Shown here piece by piece: positions 6,409-11,245 of a stretch of 11,245 nt of DNA. Position 1 is the first letter of the stretch. Every line of letters begins with the position of its first letter. The stretch is from the NCBI GenBank assembly GCA_020356305.1, contig CP070636.1:165816-177060 (forward strand), read 5' to 3'. Source of the DNA: Candidatus Bathyarchaeota archaeon (lineage in GTDB: Archaea; Thermoproteota; Bathyarchaeia; Bathyarchaeales; Bathyarchaeaceae). The position numbers were made by a program, and so were the translations under genes. Under the pieces are notes generated by a model. That model was not told the origin of the DNA. It did not search any database and saw only the letters and a program-made list of their open reading frames with translations.

Positions 6409-7023
6409 CTACGACTTTTTGGTGCGCTTCTCTAGTTCTTCTGCCCATTTTGTGGTGTATCGACTGATCTCTGTGGCTATCGCTCTGCAACTTCTCCATA
6501 GCGCAAAGACAGCCCATATTACAATGAGAATTAAGACGACAGCCGGTATTGCCGCATGAATTTCTCCTAGATATGGTGCGAAGAGTAGATAAGCCAGGGA
6601 TATGACGATAACGTATATTATGCCGTCTAAGGCTATTCTGTAGTGTCGAAGAGACTCAACACGGACTTCACCGCTTGCTTTGCCAAATTCGTATGCTAAG
6701 ACACCGGCGATTCCACTAGTTAGTTTTCGAATATCAAGGAAGACCGTGAAGATTATGACCGCCAACGCCACAACTATAATGAAACTGATAATCATATCCA
6801 TTGGATACCCCTCAAATATTGGCTCCATGCCTTTCGAAATAGGTATGAACACCAGTTGCCCGAAGACCCAAATTATTATTGCTGCACCGACTGAAAGAGC
6901 AACTCTTGCGCCCACCTCGCGCAGTGCTTTTGCGGATTCAACATACATTTTCGCTCCAAAAACCTCTATTTTTTCCTGATCTTTCATAGGCACCTCTGCT
7001 TTGGCTTCTTCCTTTTTAGCCAT
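6409..7023 (-). CDS. Four-helix membrane protein, paralog of its neighbour
   Basis: No named family recognised. The 204-residue protein has a charged cytoplasmic N-terminus (Lys/Glu-rich, residues 1-35), helices at about 42-62, 76-97, 132-149 and 156-177, and a charged C-terminal tail ending EELEKRTKKS. Helix spacing and several matching residues (W..G.LV.IPI in helix 1, LRH then IIY in helix 3, IW near the end of helix 4) show it is related to the gene ending at 5825. A role in membrane organisation or as a small channel-like protein is only a guess. The ATG has GGTGG about seven bases upstream, and ATATAAA on the minus strand at 7060-7066 is a suitable TATA box about 40 bases upstream. Confidence 0.82.
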   Translation of the reverse strand: MAKKEEAKAEVPMKDQEKIEVFGAKMYVESAKALREVGARVALSVGAAIIIWVFGQLVFIPISKGMEPIFEGYPMDMIISFIIVVALAVIIFTVFLDIRKLTSGIAGVLAYEFGKASGEVRVESLRHYRIALDGIIYVIVISLAYLLFAPYLGEIHAAIPAVVLILIVIWAVFALWRSCRAIATEISRYTTKWAEELEKRTKKS

Positions 7024-7059
7024 AAACTTACCACCGCGTAGTAAATTTTATTTGAACAG

Positions 7060-7066
7060 TTTATAT
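7060..7066 (-). promoter_or_regulatory. TATA box for the four-helix membrane protein gene
   Basis: ATATAAA on the minus strand lies about 40 bases upstream of the ATG at 7023. The predicted transcription start, near 7037, lies just before the GGTGG ribosome site, giving a short leader. A second AT-rich stretch (AAATAAAATTTA, minus) closer to the gene is less well placed. Confidence 0.5.
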
Positions 7067-7219
7067 GACTTGCCTTCTCTTTATAGAAGAATAGTCCTTG
7101 TAATTAGAAGAGTTGAAGCCGATAGGCAAAGACGCATTAGGTGATCAGAGGTGCGCAAAATTTATGCATAATGTTTAGAAAGCAAATCTGTTGAAAGAGC
7201 TTGGAAACAAAATCAAACG

Positions 7220-7390
7220 ATGGAATGCAACATGACTAGAAAAATGAAAGGACGCAAGAAACAGAAGAAGGACAGGATAACTGACGTGCAAGAGTACCTG
7301 AAGCGTCTACCTCCTCCACCTGAAGAACATGCTTATGAGTTGAAAATGGAGAAACGTCTCAAACGTATGCTAGAGAAGAAGAATACCTAA
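7220..7390 (+). CDS. Short basic ORF, possible small protein
   Basis: No family recognised. Two in-frame ATGs are possible: 7220 (56 residues) or 7232 (52 residues); both end at TAA 7388-7390. From 7232 the product begins MTRKMKGRKKQKKDR, has a four-proline run at residues 27-30 followed by EEHAYELKMEKRLKRMLEKK, a likely amphipathic helix. The composition is strongly charged and looks designed rather than random, with no rare-looking segments. Neither start has a strong Shine-Dalgarno site; AAATTTATGC near 7157-7166 could be a promoter. It is convergent with the CBS gene. It might be a nucleic-acid-binding or ribosome-associated peptide, but that is only suggested by charge. Confidence 0.45.
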   Translation: MECNMTRKMKGRKKQKKDRITDVQEYLKRLPPPPEEHAYELKMEKRLKRMLEKKNT

Positions 7391-7424
7391 GCATGCGCGA
7401 GTTTTATGTTGGTTGAGAGCCTTT

Positions 7425-7940
7425 TCAAGTGCGTCTTCGTCGAGTTTGGCTAGTGGGCTTTAGCTTCTCGGTGTAGACCGAGAAGAGGTAGTTGAAGTCG
7501 ACTTTGTTCATGAAGGAGGAGATGATTTGTTCGAGATAGCGTGTTGAGCGAATGATGTTAGTGTAGGTCACAAGACCCAGAAGGCGACCGTTTTCAACTA
7601 TGGGAAGCTTCTTGATTTTCCATTCCGTCATTAGTCTGACACCCTCACGGACCTCAGTTTGAGGCTTCTCCACAATAAGGGGCTTTGACATTATTTCGCC
7701 GATTTTTCTCTCGAGTACGTCGTTCACTTTTGTGCCTTTCGGGTTCTTTTGACTCAACAAAACCCTTTTCAAGATGTCTCTTGCAGTGACTATTCCAATC
7801 GGCTTCTTACGTTTCACGACAATGAGACACCCTATGTCGCGTCTGTCCATGAGTTCCACAACTGTCTTTACTGTCGCTTTTTCCCCTACCGTTATAACAT
7901 TCTTTGTCATGACATCTTCGAGCTTCAATGATTTGGGCAT
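7425..7940 (-). CDS. CBS-pair domain protein
   Basis: A 171-residue protein made of two CBS domains (about residues 9-62 and 82-135), which together form a Bateman module that typically senses adenine nucleotides or SAM. Both repeats have the expected pattern: VMTKNVITVGEKATVKTVVELM with IGIVTARDIL in the first, IMSKPLIVEKPQTEVREGVRLM with LLGLVTYTNII in the second. No catalytic domain is attached; a C-terminal helical extension follows and ends in a basic RRRRT tail. It is likely a stand-alone energy-state sensor that acts through an unidentified partner. The ATG at 7940 has GAGGG about eight bases upstream. It is divergent from the downstream FUN14 gene. Confidence 0.92.
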   Translation of the reverse strand: MPKSLKLEDVMTKNVITVGEKATVKTVVELMDRRDIGCLIVVKRKKPIGIVTARDILKRVLLSQKNPKGTKVNDVLERKIGEIMSKPLIVEKPQTEVREGVRLMTEWKIKKLPIVENGRLLGLVTYTNIIRSTRYLEQIISSFMNKVDFNYLFSVYTEKLKPTSQTRRRRT

Positions 7941-8070
7941 CGGACTAACCCTCTTATCACGTATGGCAAAAACCTGTCAGAAATAGATTATGAATCTCAA
8001 ATATGAAGCCATTATCATTAGAGGTCACGCATCTCAAAGGAACAGAAAAGTATTAATTACAGAAGAGTCT

Positions 8071-8083
8071 ATATTATATATTA
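8071..8083 (+). promoter_or_regulatory. TATA promoter of the FUN14-family gene
   Basis: ATATTATATATTA lies about 35-45 bases before the ATG at 8116. A transcription start about 26 bases downstream falls near 8102, leaving a leader of about 14 bases that contains GGTGG and GGAG. Its position inside the longer open frame (which begins at 7990) is the main reason to place the true start at 8116. Confidence 0.65.
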
Positions 8084-8115
8084 ATATTCAAGATATATCT
8101 GGCAAGTGGTGGAGA

Positions 8116-8415
8116 ATGAGTCAAACACTGACGCCTTTCATCTATGAGATGGGTACCGGCGTAGCCGGAGGCTTTCTCGTCGGATACACCATCAAGAAGG
8201 TCTTGAAAATCCTCATGACAGTTCTTGCACTTTTTTTTGTTGCAATCTCTTATCTCGGCTTCTCTGGAATATTGAACATCAACTATGACAAATTGGCGAG
8301 TGCAATTTCAGGACTATCCATCCAAGCTTCAGAATTCTTTTCAACCAACATTGGGGTCCTCCCGTTTGCTTCCACTTTCTTGGCAGGATTGACCTTTGGA
8401 ATGATGAAAGGCTAA
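8116..8415 (+). CDS. FUN14-family membrane protein
   Basis: A 99-residue protein with the features of the FUN14 family: an N-terminal MSQTLTPFIYEMGTG followed by the glycine-rich GVAGGFLVGYTIKK segment, a hydrophobic helix KILMTVLALFFVAISYLGF, and the C-terminal LPFASTFLAGLTFGMMKG helix. Eukaryotic FUNDC1 of this family is a mitochondrial outer-membrane mitophagy receptor; the role of archaeal members is unknown. The open frame begins 42 codons earlier (7990), but that part has no family match; the ATG at 8116 gives the usual family length, has GGTGGAG just ahead and a TATA box about 40 bases upstream. It appears to be a single-gene unit. Confidence 0.85.
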   Translation: MSQTLTPFIYEMGTGVAGGFLVGYTIKKVLKILMTVLALFFVAISYLGFSGILNINYDKLASAISGLSIQASEFFSTNIGVLPFASTFLAGLTFGMMKG

Positions 8416-8466
8416 GTGCAGTGCGGTCTTCTCTGCGCTTGCGTCCTTTCGCGCCCGCAAACTAGA

Positions 8467-8577
8467 TCATCTGTCTCTTCCCAAGAAGTAGAAACGGTTC
8501 ATCACATCGCATAGATCTGCTACTTTCCTGTAGGCAGTTTCAACTTCTGCTATAGTTTTCAGCAATCGAAACACCAC
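8467..8577 (-). other. Possible short ORF or gene remnant
   Basis: The minus strand holds an open frame of about 42 codons between stops, with a TGA just upstream and TGA at 8467-8469. Candidate GTG starts lie at 8577 and 8574. The translated text (FRLLKTIAEVETAYRKVADL, then a further short stretch ending FLGRDR) looks helical and coding-like, but there is no ATG, no convincing ribosome site and no recognised family. It may be chance, a small protein or the tail of a decayed gene. Confidence 0.22.
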
Positions 8578-8661
8578 TGTCGCTGAAGATTCATCTCACA
8601 TTCATACGCGCGCGCATGAGACGTCTGTTAGTTGCACTTCACCAGAAGGACACAATTCATG

Positions 8662-9042
8662 TTAACTAGTTTTCAATTCCGTGCTTTTTTCTATGCACTC
8701 CCGATGTTTGTCAATCACGTCATCCACCAGTTGCTTCAGAGCTTCTTTCGGTCGAAATCCAGTAACAGTCTCAACGGGTCTTCCATCACAAAAGAAAACT
8801 AGGGTTGGAGTACCCATAATCCCATACTTAACGGCAAGGTGTTGATTCTCACGGTTTGCTAAAACATTTAGTTTGGCAAATTTCACTTTGTTTTTGTATT
8901 CTTCTGAAACTTCACTATAAATGGGATTAAGTCTTAGGCACCACGGACACTGCTTGTGCCAAAAATCTACGACAACCAAAGTGTTCGACTGAAGAATCTC
9001 CCTTTCCCAATTATCCGCATTAACGTCTAAAATACTATACAT
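8662..9042 (-). CDS. Thioredoxin-family protein, CPWC active site
   Basis: A 126-residue, single-domain thioredoxin that should exchange dithiol and disulfide with cytoplasmic partners. Starting at the ATG at 9042, the active site is C32-P-W-C35 with Asp26 in the buried acid position, exactly the classical numbering, and the cis-proline is in GTPT at 77-80. The usual tryptophan before the first cysteine is Gln31, and the Gly-Pro pair is Pro-Trp, which would shift the redox potential and partner choice. The longer reading from 9081 is unlikely: TATA-like TTTTTTAAATAG (minus, 9081-9092) and GGTGGGTG just before 9042 place the start there. No signal peptide or membrane segment. C-terminal tail extends past the usual fold. 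Confidence 0.9.
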   Translation of the reverse strand: MYSILDVNADNWEREILQSNTLVVVDFWHKQCPWCLRLNPIYSEVSEEYKNKVKFAKLNVLANRENQHLAVKYGIMGTPTLVFFCDGRPVETVTGFRPKEALKQLVDDVIDKHRECIEKSTELKTS

Positions 9043-9080
9043 GTGCACCCACCATGATAATAAGTTTTGATCTTTCAGCA

Positions 9081-9092
9081 CTATTTAAAAAA
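9081..9092 (-). promoter_or_regulatory. TATA promoter of the thioredoxin gene
   Basis: TTTTTTAAATAG on the minus strand lies about 45 bases upstream of the ATG at 9042. A start about 26 bases downstream falls near 9060, giving an 18-base leader with GGTGG. It lies inside the longer open frame, which argues against the upstream start. Confidence 0.6.
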
Positions 9093-9163
9093 GATTACGC
9101 TCTCGATGTTTTCCCTTTCCGACTCGGATGCTTTTTCGCAATCTATCACGTACAGTTTCTTAG

Positions 9164-10549
9164 TTATGCGCGCGTATCTGTTGTAAGATCCATAAGCTCT
9201 TTGATGTTGTGTATCTCAATCACGTTACTCGCGTGCTTCTTAACGGTTCTGAATGCAGCAGTAAACAGAACTGTATCTTTACCTCGGAGGAGCCCCATGG
9301 AGTGAAGTTCGTTTGCTACTGTCAGTATGCGGTCTTTCTCATTTCGATAATCTATTTGCACAGGATGTACGCCGAAAACTAGCTCAAGTTTTCTCCTAAC
9401 TTTTTTTTCTGGTGTGACTGCGATTATCGGTTGTATGATTCTGAATCTCGCTATCATCTTCGCGGTGTAGCCCGATCTAGTCAAGGTGACAATTTTATCA
9501 ATCGGCATGTTTTGGCATATCCTTTGGATCGACTTGCTTATAGTATCAGAGATGTTGATGAACTCTCCATTTTCAACGTGGCTTCTTGTCGCTGTTTCAG
9601 CCTCTGTTGCTGTTCGCGACATCATGGAAACGGCTTCTATTGGGTACTCACCAATTGATGTTTCTCCTGAAAGCATTACTGCATCTGTCCCGTCTAATAT
9701 TGCGTTAGCTACGTCGCTTACTTCAGCTCTAGTTGGGATTGGTCTATGTATCATAGATTCCAGCATTTCTGTAGCTGTCACAACAGTTTTGCCTCTTTGG
9801 TTACATAGTTTAATTATCGATTTTTGAACCAACGGAACTCTTTCAGGTTCGATTTCAACGCCTAGATCCCCCCTCGCTATCATTATGCATTCTACCACAT
9901 CCAGAATTTCCTCAAAATTCTTGAGGCCTTCAAAATTTTCAATCTTGGCAATGATTGACCCTTTGAAATTGTTAGCCTTAGCCTTTAGATTGTTCACATC
10001 TTGAACGTTTCTCGTGAAGGAAAGAGCCATATACTCTAAATCGTTATTCTCTGCAAACTCTATAATCTCCAGATCTCTCTTGGAGAGTGTTGGAATTGAA
10101 AGTGTTTTGTGGGGAACATTAACGCCTTTGCCATCACTTATTTCCCCGTCACTCATTACTGACAAACGCAGTATTCCATTTTTCTTCTCAATGACCCGCG
10201 TCCTAATCTTGCCATTGTCAATGTAGATGTCGTCAGCGATGTTCATTTGATCGTAGAAGTTGTGGTTAAAACTTATTTCCTTACCATTGAAGCCGGTCTC
10301 TAGAACATCTCCTTTCTCAATGGTCCTCTTTCGCTTAACTCGTAGCCTAATTTCAGGTCCTTTAATGTCAATTACTATCGGAACATCTGCGATCTCTCGA
10401 ACGTTGTCTACAATTAGATTATATTGATCAAGAGTTCCGTAGGCGGTATTTATTCTGGCCCCATTCATCCCTGCGTCATACATCCTCCTCAGCGTTTCCT
10501 TTTCAAGACTGACCGGGCCAATTGTGCAGATGATTTTGGTTTTCTTCAA
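9164..10549 (-). CDS. pyk: Pyruvate kinase
   Basis: Converts phosphoenolpyruvate and ADP to pyruvate and ATP, the last step of glycolysis. The 461-residue protein has the A/B/A/C domain order: A domain opening with TKIICTIGP, B domain about 65-160, the catalytic K202 with E204 in IIAKIEN, D228 in ARGDLGVE (Mg2+ ligand), the VTATEMLESMIHRPIPTRAEVSDVANAILDGTDAVMLSGETS block at 256-298 and a C domain to the end. Length is normal. Unusual: the canonical NFSHG motif is NTAYG (residues 34-38), and DTKGPEIR is DIKGPEIR (61-68), so the usual Ser K+ ligand is Ala. E66, typical of K+-dependent enzymes, is kept. The start is a TTG with GAGG about 11 bases upstream; the first conserved residues follow at once. 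It lies three bases after the YjeF-like ORF and is probably in one operon with the ROK kinase. Confidence 0.97.
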   Translation of the reverse strand: MKKTKIICTIGPVSLEKETLRRMYDAGMNGARINTAYGTLDQYNLIVDNVREIADVPIVIDIKGPEIRLRVKRKRTIEKGDVLETGFNGKEISFNHNFYDQMNIADDIYIDNGKIRTRVIEKKNGILRLSVMSDGEISDGKGVNVPHKTLSIPTLSKRDLEIIEFAENNDLEYMALSFTRNVQDVNNLKAKANNFKGSIIAKIENFEGLKNFEEILDVVECIMIARGDLGVEIEPERVPLVQKSIIKLCNQRGKTVVTATEMLESMIHRPIPTRAEVSDVANAILDGTDAVMLSGETSIGEYPIEAVSMMSRTATEAETATRSHVENGEFINISDTISKSIQRICQNMPIDKIVTLTRSGYTAKMIARFRIIQPIIAVTPEKKVRRKLELVFGVHPVQIDYRNEKDRILTVANELHSMGLLRGKDTVLFTAAFRTVKKHASNVIEIHNIKELMDLTTDTRA

Positions 10550-10552
10550 CTA

Positions 10553-10879
10553 TTAATCTTCCTCGCGCGCGCGCTCGGTTTCTGAAATGTTTAGAAGTTG
10601 TTCATTAGACAGAGGTGCTGCAACTTCGGCTCTCCAGTTGTGCAGATGGCGGGCAACCACTATCCCGACACCTCCGTTGTTCCCTTTTTCAAAAGCAACT
10701 ATTACGCGTTTTCCCAGAACAGAGTTTCCCAGCAGCCTTCTCACAAGCTCTGCCAAGTTTCGTCCAGCGTTCTCCATCATCTGGATGATCGTATTGCCGT
10801 ACTTTTCAACCACAAGACGAGGCACTTCCTGCATTTGTTCTGTGGTGATCACAGGAATCCGAGAATTCATTATTGACAT
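10553..10879 (-). CDS. Half-length YjeF_N (NAD(P)HX epimerase-like) protein
   Basis: Relates to the N-terminal half of the YjeF_N/NnrE epimerase domain, which repairs damaged NAD(P)H hydrates. Visible matches are TTEQMQEV, MMENAGRNLAELVRRLL and the GNNGG motif at about residues 66-70, with the following GDG changed to GVG. Full YjeF_N domains have about 220 residues; this ends at about 108, after the second strand, with a charged tail whose DNA is a run of alternating CG (10562-10573). The second half, including the catalytic region and the following helices, is absent, and pyruvate kinase begins three bases later, so no frameshift can restore it. Of the possible starts, ATG at 10879 has GGTGGAG 10 bases upstream; the GTG at 10894 lies inside that site. 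It may be a non-enzymatic remnant or a repurposed nucleotide-binding half-domain. Confidence 0.75.
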   Translation of the reverse strand: MSIMNSRIPVITTEQMQEVPRLVVEKYGNTIIQMMENAGRNLAELVRRLLGNSVLGKRVIVAFEKGNNGGVGIVVARHLHNWRAEVAAPLSNEQLLNISETERAREED

Positions 10880-10880
10880 A

Positions 10881-11245
10881 TCATGGAGCTCCACCTATTT
10901 TGTCTTGAGCTAAAGCAGCCGCTCCAATGACTCCTGCTTTACTGCCTAGAGCCGCTTTCACGACTTTCAGTCTTTCAATAGCTGATCTCAGCGCTCTATT
11001 TCGAACAAGCTTTTCCACAGTGTGAATCAGTTCAGGTATACCCTCGATAACACCACCTCCCAGCACCAAGAGGCATGGGTTGAAAGCGTTGACAATGCTA
11101 ACCACACCGGCAGCGAGATATCGACCAGTCTGGTCAACCAACTGACGAGCCAGCTGGTCCCCTTCACGATAGGCTTCATTGACAGTAACTGCCGTAATTT
11201 TTTCAACACCACCCACTAAAGAGGTCAAGTGCTGCCCCGCCTTGG
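10881..11245 (-). CDS. ROK-family sugar kinase, C-terminal part
   Basis: The C-terminal 121 or so residues of a ROK (repressor, ORF, kinase) family protein, probably a glucokinase-type kinase; the 5' end lies outside the window. Visible are KAGQHLTSLVGG at the cut edge, an EAYREGDQLARQLVDQTGRYLAAG helix, the phosphate/adenosine-binding strand AFNPCLLVLGGGVIEG, and the closing KVVKAALGSKAGVIGAAALA. The reading frame runs to the window edge, so the apparent TTG start at 11228 is only a residue inside the protein. Its TGA (10883-10881) lies two bases upstream of the ATG of the YjeF-like gene and forms ATGA with another out-of-frame ATG. The kinase motif, DNA-binding domain (if any) and substrate cannot be judged from this fragment. 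Confidence 0.88.
   Translation of the reverse strand, partial: KAGQHLTSLVGGVEKITAVTVNEAYREGDQLARQLVDQTGRYLAAGVVSIVNAFNPCLLVLGGGVIEGIPELIHTVEKLVRNRALRSAIERLKVVKAALGSKAGVIGAAALAQDKIGGAP

Noticed and set aside
7990..8115. N-terminal extension of the FUN14 protein
   Set aside because: A TATA box and ribosome site lie inside it, and the family length is reached from 8116.
8550..8610. C/D box-like RNA on the minus strand (GAGATGA followed by CTGA)
   Set aside because: Only one weak C-like box and one CTGA; the internal D' and C' boxes are missing, and the spacing is not convincing.
9043..9081. Thirteen-residue N-terminal extension of the thioredoxin
   Set aside because: The predicted promoter covers its start, and numbering from 9042 places the active-site cysteines at 32 and 35 as usual.
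10562..10573. Alternating CG run as a functional Z-DNA element
   Set aside because: Short and within a coding frame (Glu-Arg-Ala-Arg-Glu); noted only as a possible slippage site.
10880..10894. GTG start at 10894 for the YjeF-like protein
   Set aside because: The GTG is part of the GGTGGAG ribosome site that serves the ATG at 10879.

Overview
The window is archaeal. It carries an archaeal/eukaryotic-type ribosomal protein operon (uS13, uS4, uS11, RpoD, eL18), archaeal uL13 and uS9, an RNA polymerase subunit D with an iron-sulfur domain, archaeal TATA-like promoters, and several GTG or TTG starts. Moderate GC and the mix of NfeD/slipin, FUN14, CBS and small membrane genes fit an uncultured TACK-group archaeon such as a Bathyarchaeia-like lineage. 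That placement is inference; no rRNA gene is present to test it.

Layout. Positions 156-1008 (minus): uL13 then uS9. Positions 1242-2833 (plus): a three-gene set of an NfeD-like OB-fold protein, a slipin (SPFH/stomatin) and an 80-residue membrane protein. Positions 2904-5538 (minus): the tightly packed operon uS13-uS4-uS11-RpoD-eL18. In most archaea eL18 is followed directly by uL13 and uS9, so the plus-strand NfeD/slipin set sits in the middle of a normally continuous operon. Positions 5825-7023 (minus): two related four-helix membrane proteins of unknown function. Positions 7220-7390 (plus): a short basic ORF. Positions 7425-7940 (minus): a two-CBS-domain protein. Positions 8116-8415 (plus): a FUN14-family membrane protein. 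Positions 8662-9042 (minus): a thioredoxin with a CPWC active site. Positions 9164-11245 (minus): a carbohydrate-metabolism operon of a ROK sugar kinase (cut by the window edge), a half-length YjeF-type epimerase domain and pyruvate kinase.

How the genes work together. The ribosomal and RpoD genes build the translation and transcription machinery and are translationally coupled by overlaps of 1-8 bases. The NfeD-like and slipin genes overlap by four bases and form a classic partner pair, probably a membrane scaffold. The ROK kinase and pyruvate kinase stand for the entry and exit steps of sugar breakdown. The remaining genes are single transcription units, several with a recognisable TATA element and a Shine-Dalgarno site that revise the longest-ORF start (FUN14, thioredoxin, the YjeF-like protein).

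I found no tRNA, rRNA, CRISPR array, insertion sequence or transposase. The points most worth a second look are the split ribosomal operon, the NfeD-like protein without membrane helices, the paired CAATATTG operator-like palindromes at its promoter, the half-length epimerase next to pyruvate kinase, and the altered potassium-site residues of the pyruvate kinase.
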